A stretch of DNA of 64,000 bases from Acidovorax sp. GW101-3H11 (GTDB lineage: Bacteria; Pseudomonadota; Gammaproteobacteria; Burkholderiales; Burkholderiaceae_C): positions 121,268 to 185,267 of the forward strand of contig NZ_LUKZ01000001.1 of the NCBI RefSeq assembly GCF_001633105.1, in the 5' to 3' direction. The position numbers were made by a program, and so were the translations under genes. Of the stretch, positions 1 through 7,803 are shown in pieces. Below the pieces are notes generated by a model that was not told the origin of the DNA, ran no database searches, and saw only the letters and a program-made list of their open reading frames with translations. Positions within the stretch are counted from its first letter, which is position 1, and the number at the start of each line of letters is the position of its first letter.

Positions 1-85
1 AAAACGCCACCCGCCACTGAGCACGATGCATTGCTGCTGCGAAATCGAAATCTTGCCTTCCATTGGGCTACTTTAGGAGAAGCAC

Positions 86-826
86 TTGAAAACACAAAAA
101 TTCAGCGCCAAAGTAGGCCTCTACTTCGCAATTTCACTCTTAGGTTTTTTGGCCTTTTTTATCTTTGAGCGCCTCGGAGCAGACGCTCCGGCTTGGGCTC
201 AACTGCCCATCGTCGGCGGCTTGGTCGGGGCGCTATTCCAGCTAGTCCGCGATGACGCAGCAGCAGATAGAGCAAAGCAACTGGAGCAGTACAAACAGAA
301 ATTTGTGTTCGGCGCACAGTCCCACATGGCTCAAACCATTTGGAACAAGCAAGTTGAGTTCTGCGAGGCTTACGCTTCTGAGCTTGATAAGTGCGTTGCG
401 GTTCTGTACGCAGACGGGCCAGCAAAGAGCGCCGGAAACTGTGCAACTGCGCTATTTGCTATCCGCCGACGATACGCCGTGTGGGTTCCCGCAGACCTGG
501 AAACCAAGCTCGATCCATTCGAAAAAGCATTACGAGATATCGGGAACAGCGCCCATGTTGCAGACAGAGCCCCAGGCGGCGGCAATCCTGAGTTGCGTCA
601 GCAGCACATTGATCGTATGTATCGGGAGTTCGCCAAAGCTATGGGAGAAAGTGAGTGGCTAGGAGAACAACTGGCGGGGGAGGCAGGGCATGCAGTTGTC
701 CTGAATTCATTGAAATCCATGCTCGGCATCGACGACATGAGTGCACTTTTGGCTACGCTGAAAAAGGATGCCGTTTCCGGCTTAGCGGGTGACAAACCTG
801 CAGTGAACGCAGCCAGAAACCCATAG
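86..826 (+). CDS. Unknown two-helix membrane protein, 246 aa
   Basis: I do not recognise the family. The protein starts with two hydrophobic segments (about residues 10-28 and 38-55), followed by a charged soluble domain of about 190 residues, so it is probably anchored in the inner membrane with a cytoplasmic bulk. The start is a TTG at 86, chosen because a clear AGGAGA ribosome site ends five bases before it and no ATG or GTG fits as well. Base composition is visibly less GC-rich than the genes that follow and codon use includes many A/T-ending codons, suggesting horizontal acquisition. It has no operon partner here; the next gene begins 147 bp downstream behind its own iron-responsive promoter. 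Function unknown. Confidence 0.6.
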   Translation: MKTQKFSAKVGLYFAISLLGFLAFFIFERLGADAPAWAQLPIVGGLVGALFQLVRDDAAADRAKQLEQYKQKFVFGAQSHMAQTIWNKQVEFCEAYASELDKCVAVLYADGPAKSAGNCATALFAIRRRYAVWVPADLETKLDPFEKALRDIGNSAHVADRAPGGGNPELRQQHIDRMYREFAKAMGESEWLGEQLAGEAGHAVVLNSLKSMLGIDDMSALLATLKKDAVSGLAGDKPAVNAARNP

Positions 827-864
827 GGTCAAACGAGATCAGGCCCAATTTCCCAATAAACAAA

Positions 865-883
865 CAAGAATTATTCGCATTAC
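865..883. promoter_or_regulatory. Candidate Fur box upstream of TonB receptor
   Basis: The AT-rich 19-mer, read on the minus strand as GTAATGCGAATAATTCTTG, matches about 10 of 14 defined positions of the Fur 7-1-7 consensus (TGATAATNATTATCA). It lies about 90 bp before the siderophore receptor start, where Fur repression in iron-replete cells would be expected. Assigned by eye. Confidence 0.5.
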
Positions 884-973
884 AATTCACAACATCCCGC
901 CAGCCAACGTCCCCCTGCAACGTGAGCCAGCGCCCCCAGCGTTTGTTGTCCGCTCACCTTCATCGGGACCCCC

Positions 974-3133
974 ATGCCTTCTCAGCCCCTGCGCTCCGCG
1001 CACGCCGCGCGCTTGCCATCCATCCGCGCGGCCCGCTTCTTCACCCTGACCCCGCTGGCCCTGTGCCTCGCCCAGGCCGCCCTGGCGCAGCAGGCCAGCG
1101 CACCTACTGCGGACCCGGCAGTGACAGCCCCCCAGCTGCAGGAAGTCCGCATCAACGCCAGCACCGAAAAAGACATGGGCTTTGCGCCCGTGGAGGCGCA
1201 GACGGCCAGCAAGGCGCCCATGCGGCGGCTGGAAACCCCGCAGTCCGTCAGCGTGGTCACGCGCGAGCAGATGGAGTCGCGGCAGATCACCAATGTGCAG
1301 CAGGCGCTGCAGACCGTGGCGGGCGTGAGCCCGGTCAACTTTGGCCGCCGGGGGTTTGACGACCTGAACATCCGGGGCTTTCGCTCCACCGAATCGATCC
1401 TGGTCGATGGCCTGGTGCAGAGCCCGGGAATGTGGGCCAAGCTGCAGCCCTACGGCTACGAGCGCTTTGAGGTGCTCAAGGGCTCGGCGTCGGTGCTGTA
1501 TGGCCAGGTGCAGCCGGGCGGCATCGTCAACGCGGTGAGCAAGCGGCCCAAGAAGGAAGCGATCAACGAAGTGGGCGTGGAGGTGGGCAGCTTTGGCCAG
1601 CGCACGCTGCAGGCCGATGTGAACCGGCCGCTGTCCGAGTCAGGCAAGACGGCGCTGCGCATCAATGCGCAGGTGTCGGATGCGGACGACCCAACGCAGT
1701 TCGTCTACCGCAAGGACCGGTGGTTTGCGCCGTCGCTGTCCATCGACCTGGGCGCGCAGACCGACCTGGTGCTGTTTGCCACCTACAGCAAGAGCGAGTG
1801 GATGCGCCAGCAGGGCATCACCCCGTACGGCACGCTGCTGCCCAACCGCAACGGCACCCTGTCACGCACCATGTTCACGGGCGACCCGAGCTTCGGCGTG
1901 TACGACGTGGAGAGCACCACGGTGGGCTATGCGCTGGAGCACAAGGTGTCCGACGCCATGACTTTCCGCCAGAACGTGCGCTACGAGACCGAGAAGGGCA
2001 CGGGCAACTTTGTCTCCAACCAGGCGCTGCAGGCCAACCAGCGGCTGCAGAACCGCCAGGCCTCGCGCCAGTACATGGACTACGACCTGCTGGCCACCGA
2101 CACCTCGCTGCTGTCGCGCTTTGAAGCGCTGGGCGTGCGCCACCAGCTCGTCACCGGCCTTGACGTGCGCAGCGGCCACAGCCTGCTGGCCAGCCGCACC
2201 TGCCGCATTGGCGCGCTGGATTTGTTTGCGCCCGTATACGGCATGCAGGCCACCTGCCCCGAGGCGCTGACCAGCGATGCACCCGCCAAGCTCACTGTGG
2301 CCGGGCTGTATGCGCAAGACCAGATCAAGTTTGGCCAAGGCTGGACAGCCCTGGTGGGCCTGCGCCGCGACTGGTCCACCAACGACACCAACAACCGCGT
2401 GGCCAACACACAAACGCGCCAGAAGGACAGCGCCACCACGCTGTCGGCAGGCCTGGTCTATGAATTCAAACCCGGCTGGGCGGCGTACGGCAGCTACGGC
2501 GAGTCCTTCCTGCCCACCTCGGGCCTGGCCTTCAACGGTACGCCCTTCGTACCCGAAACCGGCAAGCAGTGGGAAGCGGGCGTGAAATACGAGTCGCCCA
2601 ATGGCCAGATCACCGGCGCCCTCGCCGTTTTTGACCTGGTGCGCGAAAACGTGACCACCGCCGACCCGGTGAACACCGGCTTCAGCGTGCAGACCGGCCA
2701 GCAGCGCGCACGCGGGCTGGAGCTGGAACTGGGCGCGGACCTGAAGAACGGCTGGAAGCTGACCAGCGCCTACACCTACACACAGACCAAGGTCACACGC
2801 GACAACAACGCCGCCATCGTGGGCCTGCCGCTCAACCTCACGCCGCGCCACACGCTCACGGCCTGGGCTACGTACAAGCTGCCGCAGTACCAGCGCGTGA
2901 CGCTGGGCGTGGGCGGGCGGTATGTGAGCGAGCAGATCGGTTCCTACCCGTTCACCCTGCCTTCATACTTTGTGGCCGATGCGTCCATCAGCTACGTGGG
3001 CGAGAACTACCGCGTGACGGCGGGCGTGAAAAACATGTTCAACAAGGCGTACTACGACGGCGCGATCAATGCCAACGTGGTGTCGCCCTCGCTGCCACGC
3101 AACTTCAGCCTGGGCGTGACGTACTTCTTCTGA
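974..3133 (+). CDS. TonB-dependent ferric-siderophore receptor
   Basis: Outer-membrane receptor that takes up ferric siderophores using energy from TonB-ExbBD. The 719-residue product has a cleavable signal peptide ending near AQAALAQ (about residue 39), then a TonB-box-like stretch (QLQEVRINAS), a plug domain with the usual TPQSVSVV and NIRGF-type motifs (about 75-210), and a 22-strand barrel region closing in a terminal aromatic (TYFF). There is no N-terminal STN signalling domain, so it is not a transducer driving its own sigma/anti-sigma pair. A Fur-box-like site precedes it. The following gene begins 31 bp downstream and encodes a PepSY membrane protein, a combination typical of siderophore import with inner-membrane reduction. 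The ligand cannot be deduced. Length is normal for FhuA/FpvA-type receptors. Confidence 0.93.
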   Translation: MPSQPLRSAHAARLPSIRAARFFTLTPLALCLAQAALAQQASAPTADPAVTAPQLQEVRINASTEKDMGFAPVEAQTASKAPMRRLETPQSVSVVTREQMESRQITNVQQALQTVAGVSPVNFGRRGFDDLNIRGFRSTESILVDGLVQSPGMWAKLQPYGYERFEVLKGSASVLYGQVQPGGIVNAVSKRPKKEAINEVGVEVGSFGQRTLQADVNRPLSESGKTALRINAQVSDADDPTQFVYRKDRWFAPSLSIDLGAQTDLVLFATYSKSEWMRQQGITPYGTLLPNRNGTLSRTMFTGDPSFGVYDVESTTVGYALEHKVSDAMTFRQNVRYETEKGTGNFVSNQALQANQRLQNRQASRQYMDYDLLATDTSLLSRFEALGVRHQLVTGLDVRSGHSLLASRTCRIGALDLFAPVYGMQATCPEALTSDAPAKLTVAGLYAQDQIKFGQGWTALVGLRRDWSTNDTNNRVANTQTRQKDSATTLSAGLVYEFKPGWAAYGSYGESFLPTSGLAFNGTPFVPETGKQWEAGVKYESPNGQITGALAVFDLVRENVTTADPVNTGFSVQTGQQRARGLELELGADLKNGWKLTSAYTYTQTKVTRDNNAAIVGLPLNLTPRHTLTAWATYKLPQYQRVTLGVGGRYVSEQIGSYPFTLPSYFVADASISYVGENYRVTAGVKNMFNKAYYDGAINANVVSPSLPRNFSLGVTYFF

Positions 3134-3164
3134 CGCAGCGCGCCAACTCTGCCGCCCGCACGCC

Positions 3165-4307
3165 ATGACCAGCCAGCGCACGCTCAACCGTCTCTTTACC
3201 CTGCACTCCTGGGCGGGCATCGTCACGGGGCTGCTGATGTTCATCGTGTGCTTCTCGGGCGCGGTGGTGGTGTTCAAGAACGAGATCGACCTGTGGGCCA
3301 ATCCGTCGCTGGCCCAGCTGCCCCGGTCGGAGCACCCGGCGTCGCTGGATGCGGTGATGGTGCAGCTGCAAACGCGCTACCCAGGCGCCACGGTGGAAAC
3401 CATCGCGCTGCCCGACGCGGTGAACCCGAGCTACTTCGCCTTCATCCGCGAGCGTGGGGCCCCGGCCAGCACGCGCACCAAGGTCGCCCTGCGCTCCGAC
3501 ACGGGCACCGTGGTGGGCCCGGTGGACAGCCAGCTCGGCCAGTACCTGCGCATGCTGCATGTGTTTTTGTTCTTCGGGCCACGCTGGATCGTGGGGTTCC
3601 TCGGCGCGGCCATGCTGGTGCTGATTGCCACGGGCATCGTCATCCACCGCAAGATCCTGGCCGAGCTGTTCACCCAGCGCTGGGGCCGCAGCTTTCGCGT
3701 GGTGATGTCGGACCTGCACAAGTCCGCAGGCATCTGGGGGCTTGGCTTTCACATCCTGATCGCGGCCACAGGCGCATGGATGGGGCTGGCGCCGCTGTTT
3801 GAGCAGGGCTACAAGTACCTCACCACCCCCGCCACGTTGACAGCCACCAAGCCCGCACGCAAAGCAGAGGCCAGCGAGCCCGTGCCCATGCAGTCGCTGG
3901 ACGCTCTGTACGCCACCGCGCAGCAGGCCGTGCCGGGGCTGGAAGCGCGTTATGTGTCGCTGCGCCGCTGGGGCAGCAGCACGGCCGAGGTCGGCTTTAC
4001 CGGCAACCTGCGCGATCACCTGGCCAGCACCGCGCGGGTGGACACCAACGCCGCCACCGGCGTGGCGAAAAAGGTGCACGACCCGCGCACGGCGGGCTTC
4101 TGGTCGCTGGTCAACAGCCTGATGGAGCCGCTGCACTTTGGCGACTTTGGCGGGCTGGCGCTGAAATGGCTGTATTTCTTTCTGGGCATGACGCCCGCGC
4201 TCCTGTCCATCTCGGGCACGCTGATCTGGCTGGACGCGCGCCAGCAGCGCAGGCGTGAGGCCGAGGCGGCGCTGGGCGCTGCGGGCAGCGTCGCGGCAGC
4301 AGGCTGA
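3165..4307 (+). CDS. PepSY-associated TM protein, putative siderophore reductase
   Basis: Inner-membrane protein of the PepSY_TM (PiuB/FpvG/FoxB-like) family, 380 residues. Four hydrophobic helices are visible: about residues 18-40, 138-165, 190-212 and 340-362, with periplasmic PepSY-like segments between. The N-terminal RLFTLHSWAGIVTG motif, with a helix-borne histidine, is characteristic, and further helix histidines (HVFLFFG, HKSAGIWGLGFH) are positioned as heme or metal ligands. Known relatives reduce Fe(III)-siderophore complexes to release iron at the inner membrane. The gene follows the receptor by 31 bp and is very likely cotranscribed with it and with two further membrane proteins. 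Start ATG at 3165 is the natural one; no strong ribosome site is seen, so translational coupling to the receptor is possible. Assignment to the family is firm, the reductase role is inference. Confidence 0.85.
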   Translation: MTSQRTLNRLFTLHSWAGIVTGLLMFIVCFSGAVVVFKNEIDLWANPSLAQLPRSEHPASLDAVMVQLQTRYPGATVETIALPDAVNPSYFAFIRERGAPASTRTKVALRSDTGTVVGPVDSQLGQYLRMLHVFLFFGPRWIVGFLGAAMLVLIATGIVIHRKILAELFTQRWGRSFRVVMSDLHKSAGIWGLGFHILIAATGAWMGLAPLFEQGYKYLTTPATLTATKPARKAEASEPVPMQSLDALYATAQQAVPGLEARYVSLRRWGSSTAEVGFTGNLRDHLASTARVDTNAATGVAKKVHDPRTAGFWSLVNSLMEPLHFGDFGGLALKWLYFFLGMTPALLSISGTLIWLDARQQRRREAEAALGAAGSVAAAG

Positions 4308-4361
4308 CACCCACACCCAGCATCTCTCTCACAGCGTCATCGCGTCACAGCTTCGCCCTCC

Positions 4362-5192
4362 ATGCAACGTTTCTTTCTGGCCCTGCACGCCACCACGCCC
4401 GCCGCGCTGATCGTGGCGGTGTTTGTGCACCTGTGGGGGCCTGCGGGCCTGCCCTCGCTGGCGCAGCGGCCCGTGTGGGCGGTGTGGGCCCTCATCGGCG
4501 TGTGGCTGCTGCTGTCGGCCCTGGCCGCAGGGGCGCTGCGCACGCTGGCACTGTGGCGCGTGGCACTGGGCGGCGCGGGCGGCCTGCTGGCCCTGGCGGG
4601 CATCACGGGCCTGGTGCTGGGCAGCGTGCTGGCGCCCGCCATGTTCGCCAGCCTGGTTGCCTTGGGCCTGGCCTGCGCAGGCATCGCTGCCTTTATCGGC
4701 CCCCAGCGGGTGCAAGCGCCCCGGCGCAAGGCAGCGCGCCATGCAGCGGCCACTGCAGGCACCAGAACACATCCCGCCACGGCCCGCCGCCGTTGGCACC
4801 CGCGCGGCTGGGGCCGTGGTGTGGTGCTGGCCCACGGGCCGTTCTGGCTGAGTGGTGTGCTGGCGGTGGAGTCGTTCCGCCTGGCGCACATCGTCGCGAC
4901 CGAGCCCGCGCGCTCGTCGGGCATGCTGGGCCTGCTGCTCGCGATGTTGGTAGCCCTGCCCGCCGCCACCCTGCGCCACTGGGCACCCCGCACCACAGCC
5001 GCGCTGTGGCTGCTGGCCGCGCTGGCCTATGGCGGCCTGGCGGCCAAGGCGGGCCTGTGGCAGTGGGCGGCCGCAGCGGCCCTGTGCACGGCAGCCGCTG
5101 GTGCGCCCCTGCTGCAGCGGCAACACCTGCTGCGGGCGCTGCGGCGGCAGGCAGCACCGCCTGCCAAGCACCACACCTCGGGGGCAGCATGA
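4362..5192 (+). CDS. Polytopic membrane protein of iron-uptake operon
   Basis: A 276-residue integral membrane protein with about seven or eight hydrophobic helices in two blocks. The first block (residues 10-115) is separated from the second (155-255) by a basic, Arg/Ala-rich linker (RKAARHAAA...). I recognise no named family or catalytic motif. It sits 54 bp after the PepSY gene and its stop overlaps the next start (ATGA), so these genes form one transcription unit. By analogy with the fpvGHJK inner-membrane genes beside pyoverdine receptors it may support reduction or release of the imported siderophore iron, but that is inference from context only. Very high GC and low complexity make false coding calls possible in such DNA; the hydrophobic pattern and operon overlap argue that this frame is the real one. 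Confidence 0.65.
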   Translation: MQRFFLALHATTPAALIVAVFVHLWGPAGLPSLAQRPVWAVWALIGVWLLLSALAAGALRTLALWRVALGGAGGLLALAGITGLVLGSVLAPAMFASLVALGLACAGIAAFIGPQRVQAPRRKAARHAAATAGTRTHPATARRRWHPRGWGRGVVLAHGPFWLSGVLAVESFRLAHIVATEPARSSGMLGLLLAMLVALPAATLRHWAPRTTAALWLLAALAYGGLAAKAGLWQWAAAAALCTAAAGAPLLQRQHLLRALRRQAAPPAKHHTSGAA

Positions 5193-5539
5193 CTGCTGAA
5201 CTCATTGGCACCACCGCCGCGCTGGCCTCGCTGATCGGCCTGACCCGCTGGGCACAGGCCGTGCCCACACGCGCCTGGGGCGACGGCAGCACAGGCCGCG
5301 CCCAGGCCTGGGCCGTTGCGCTGGGCGCACTGGCGCTGCAGACCGTGGCCGCCATCGCAGCGGCCGGGCCCACAGCAGGCGTGGCCCTGGTCATCGCCGC
5401 CTGGATGGCCCTGGGCTGGCTGCTCGTGCTGGCCATGAACCTGTGGCCGCAGGCCGCGCTGCGCTGGGCGCGGCGCCTGGGGGCGTTGGGGGGCACGGGT
5501 TGTGTGGTGGCGCTGGGGTGGCTGCTGGTGCGGGGGTGA
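5189..5539 (+). CDS. Small membrane protein (DUF3325-like), 116 aa
   Basis: The start codon overlaps the stop of the preceding gene in the classical ATGA arrangement, which fixes the start at 5189 even though the open frame runs on upstream. The product has three hydrophobic helices (about residues 3-20, 38-57 and 60-82) plus a C-terminal hydrophobic tail, and a cluster of Trp/Arg residues. Size and position match the small DUF3325-type proteins that often follow PepSY proteins next to TonB receptors, but I recognise it by context more than by motif. Likely the last gene of the siderophore-uptake operon. Function unknown. Confidence 0.6.
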   Translation: MTAELIGTTAALASLIGLTRWAQAVPTRAWGDGSTGRAQAWAVALGALALQTVAAIAAAGPTAGVALVIAAWMALGWLLVLAMNLWPQAALRWARRLGALGGTGCVVALGWLLVRG

Positions 5540-5600
5540 GGTGGTGGGCGCATCTTTGCGGGTGCACCCAACCTGAGATATGAGCAAAAACAGGCTTTTG

Positions 5601-5643
5601 CGCCTGACCATCATGCCTTTATAGCTATATTTTTTATAGCAAA
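5601..5643. repeat. Degenerate copy of 'atagctat' dispersed repeat
   Basis: Related to the well-conserved copies at 32761-32801 and 46480-46520: it shares the 'gaccatca', 'tatagctat' and 'tatagcaaa' blocks in the same order. It lies in the gap between the iron operon and the TRIC gene. Function unknown; probably a short non-autonomous repeat or transcript end. Confidence 0.55.
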
Positions 5644-5698
5644 TGCACGCACAACGACTCGCCTGGCTGCGCCGCCGCTGCACGGCACAATCGCCCCC

Positions 5699-6343
5699 AT
5701 GGACCAGTTGCTCGACGCCCCCTGGGTGCACACCTTGCGCTTTCTTCTGGAGGTGGCTGCCACCATGGCCTTTGCGCTGTCGGGCGTGATCGCCGCCGCG
5801 CGCAAGCGGCTCGACGTGGTGGGCGTGTGTGTGGTGGCTTTTGTGGCGGCGTTCGGCGGCGGCACGCTGCGCGACCTGCTGCTGGACCAGCGGCCCTTCT
5901 TCTGGGTGCGCCACACGGGTTTTGTCTGGGGCATCCTGGCCCTGTGCGTGGGCGCCATGCTGTTCATGCGCCAGCGCCACTTCAAGCCCACCGAACGCGC
6001 CATGCTGCTGCCCGACGCCATCGGCCTGGGCCTGTTTGCCGCCGTGGGCGTGGACATTGCCACCGCCATCGGCATGCCCCCCATCATCAGCGTGATGATG
6101 GGCGTGACCACCGGCGTGTTCGGCGGCGTGCTGCGCGACGTGCTGTGCAACGAGGTGCCCCAGGCCTTCAGCGACCACCGGCCGTATGCCCTGTGTGCCT
6201 TTGCCGGTGGCTGGGCCGACGTGGCCCTGCGCCACCTGCAAGCGCCCGACTGGGCACCGCTGGTGGTCTGCGTGCTGCTCACGGCCGGGCTGCGCGGGCT
6301 GGCGCTGTGGCGCAACTGGGAGCTGCCTGCGTGGCGGGTGTGA
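5699..6343 (+). CDS. Trimeric intracellular cation channel (TRIC) family protein
   Basis: A 214-residue membrane protein of the UPF0126/YicG group, now classed with TRIC channels. Seven hydrophobic helices arranged as two homologous three-helix repeats plus one are visible. Each repeat carries the signature glycine-rich kink followed by an acidic/basic pair: FGGGTLRDLLL (about residues 57-67) and FGGVLRDVL (about 141-149). Prokaryotic members form homotrimeric channels for K+ and other monovalent cations, although some have been proposed to carry small molecules. It is a single gene with no tight neighbour: 159 bp of repeat-bearing sequence precede it. Start ATG at 5699 begins directly before the first helix. 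Family assignment is confident; substrate is not determined. Confidence 0.9.
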   Translation: MDQLLDAPWVHTLRFLLEVAATMAFALSGVIAAARKRLDVVGVCVVAFVAAFGGGTLRDLLLDQRPFFWVRHTGFVWGILALCVGAMLFMRQRHFKPTERAMLLPDAIGLGLFAAVGVDIATAIGMPPIISVMMGVTTGVFGGVLRDVLCNEVPQAFSDHRPYALCAFAGGWADVALRHLQAPDWAPLVVCVLLTAGLRGLALWRNWELPAWRV

Positions 6344-6449
6344 CAGGGGCATCGGGCCCCTGCCGCGCAGGGCTGGCGCGCCTGTGACAGCATCGGGTGC
6401 CCCGGGGCCCGCACACTGGCCTCCGTCCGACTTCAGGAGACACACCACA

Positions 6450-7142
6450 ATGACCACCGCCCCCACGCCCGCCCACCTGCGTGCCACGGCCCTCATCGAC
6501 AGCGACGCACCTTCCATCCAGGCCTTTGCCACCCAACACGCGCGCGGCGCCACCGACCGCGAACGCGCCGTGGCCCTGTACCTGGCCGTGCGCGACGGCT
6601 TTCGCTACGACCCCTACCGCATCGACCTCTCGCCCCAGGGCATGACCGCCAGCACGGTACTCGCCAACGGCTACGGCTGGTGTGTGCCCAAGGCGGCGCT
6701 GCTGACGGCCGCGTGCCGTGCGGCGGGCATCCCGGCGCGCATGGGCTTTGCCGATGTGCGCAACCACCTCAGCACCGAGCGCATGCGCGAGACGATGAAA
6801 ACCGACCTCTTCATCTGGCACGGCTACACCGACATCTGGCTCGATGGCGCCTGGCGCAAGGCCACGCCTGCGTTCAACATCGAGCTGTGCGAGCGCTTTG
6901 GGCTGCTGCCGCTGGAGTTCGATGGCGAAAACGATTCGATCTACCACCCGTTCGACAAATCCGGCGCGCGCCACATGGAATATGTGCACCAGCGCGGCGC
7001 GTTTGACGACATGCCGCTGGCGCAGATCGTGGCGGACTTCCGCACGGTGTACTGCGGCTGGCTGCCCGAGGACGGTGCCACCCACAGCAGCCTGGAGGGC
7101 GCCAGCTTTGCGCAGGATGTGGAGAACGAGGCCCGCGCATGA
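6450..7142 (+). CDS. Transglutaminase-like cysteine peptidase-fold protein
   Basis: A 230-residue soluble protein with the transglutaminase-like core. The Cys-His-Asp set is visible: Cys in GYGWCVPKAALL (about residue 76), His in FIWHGYTDIWL (about 118) and Asp in the same strand. Members act as proteases, peptide N-glycanases or cross-linking enzymes; the bacterial stand-alone type is mostly uncharacterised and cytoplasmic, and no signal peptide is present here. The start at 6450 is chosen because CAGGAGA lies nine bases upstream; longer in-frame extension upstream reads poorly. Its stop overlaps the start of the following thioesterase gene by four bases, so the two are translationally coupled. 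The target substrate is unknown. Confidence 0.82.
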   Translation: MTTAPTPAHLRATALIDSDAPSIQAFATQHARGATDRERAVALYLAVRDGFRYDPYRIDLSPQGMTASTVLANGYGWCVPKAALLTAACRAAGIPARMGFADVRNHLSTERMRETMKTDLFIWHGYTDIWLDGAWRKATPAFNIELCERFGLLPLEFDGENDSIYHPFDKSGARHMEYVHQRGAFDDMPLAQIVADFRTVYCGWLPEDGATHSSLEGASFAQDVENEARA

Positions 7143-7582
7143 GTGGTCACGTCGAAATCCCTCCAGGCTTTGCGCCGCTGCAGTCCGGCGGCCCCTTCAT
7201 CCAGCACAACGGCCCGCTCTACCTGCGCCACGAAGGCAGCGTGGTGCAGTTCGGCTTTCGCGTGGAGCGGCGCCATGTGAACCCCATGAACAACCTGCAC
7301 GGCGGCATGATGGCCAGCTTTTGCGACATGCTGCTGCCGCTGTCGGTGCACCGCAAAAGCAACCAGGTGGCCGACCGTTTTCTGCCCACCATCAGCCTGC
7401 AGATCGACTACCTGGCCCCCGCCCCGCTGGGCGCCTGGGTGCAGGGCGAAGCCGAGCCGCTGCGTGTCACGCGCTCGCTGGTGTTTGCGCAAGGGCTGGT
7501 CACGGCCGATGGCGTGCCCTGTGCACGGGTGAGCGGGGTGTTCAAGATCGGGCCTGCGGTGCCCAGCAACGCGGTGGAGTGA
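7139..7582 (+). CDS. PaaI-family hotdog acyl-CoA thioesterase
   Basis: A 147-residue single-hotdog protein that would hydrolyse an acyl-CoA or aryl-CoA thioester in the cytoplasm. The family motif is clear: NPMNNLHGGMMASFCDM (about residues 48-64) holds the HGG and the following acidic residue on the central helix used for catalysis in PaaI/YbgC relatives. The following strands (LPTISLQIDYLAPAPLGAWV) are typical. The start overlaps the stop of the transglutaminase-like gene (ATGA), giving a two-gene operon with no obvious metabolic link between the products. The gene is followed by 219 bp of AT-rich regulatory DNA belonging to the hipBA module. Substrate unknown; the nearest pathway using CoA thioesters here is the pca cluster at 16-19 kb. 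Confidence 0.85.
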   Translation: MSGHVEIPPGFAPLQSGGPFIQHNGPLYLRHEGSVVQFGFRVERRHVNPMNNLHGGMMASFCDMLLPLSVHRKSNQVADRFLPTISLQIDYLAPAPLGAWVQGEAEPLRVTRSLVFAQGLVTADGVPCARVSGVFKIGPAVPSNAVE

Positions 7583-7669
7583 GCCCCGCAGGCTCTGCAT
7601 TGCAGCGCGCGTCAATGTGTCCTTGTGCTGATGCCCCTGGTTGCATCGCCACACCGGCTGCTCTTCTAA

Positions 7670-7714
7670 ATTCATAGATATGTATTTTTGACGAATTGTC
7701 ATATATCTATGAAT
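7670..7714. promoter_or_regulatory. hipBA operator pair 1 (inverted repeat)
   Basis: A perfect 12-bp inverted repeat: ATTCATAGATAT at 7670-7681 and its complement at 7703-7714, separated by 21 bases. The same half-site recurs in pair 2 nearer the gene. A separate odd-length palindrome (7708-7722) is nested on the right arm. The AT-rich setting contrasts with the surrounding DNA. Likely bound by the HipB-like repressor. Confidence 0.65.
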
Positions 7715-7757
7715 AATTCATACCATTCAGCTCCCCTTCTTCTGAGAACCGAAACTA

Positions 7758-7803
7758 ATTCATAGATGTTCAAAAATAATCAATTGAACTAACATCTATG
7801 AAT
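7758..7803. promoter_or_regulatory. hipBA operator pair 2, overlapping the hipB start
   Basis: A perfect 13-bp inverted repeat: ATTCATAGATGTT at 7758-7770 and its complement at 7791-7803, separated by 20 bases. The right arm runs into the hipB start codon at 7802, so repressor binding would cover the transcription or translation start. Spacing of 33 bases between arm starts equals about three helical turns, placing all half-sites on one face. Confidence 0.68.
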
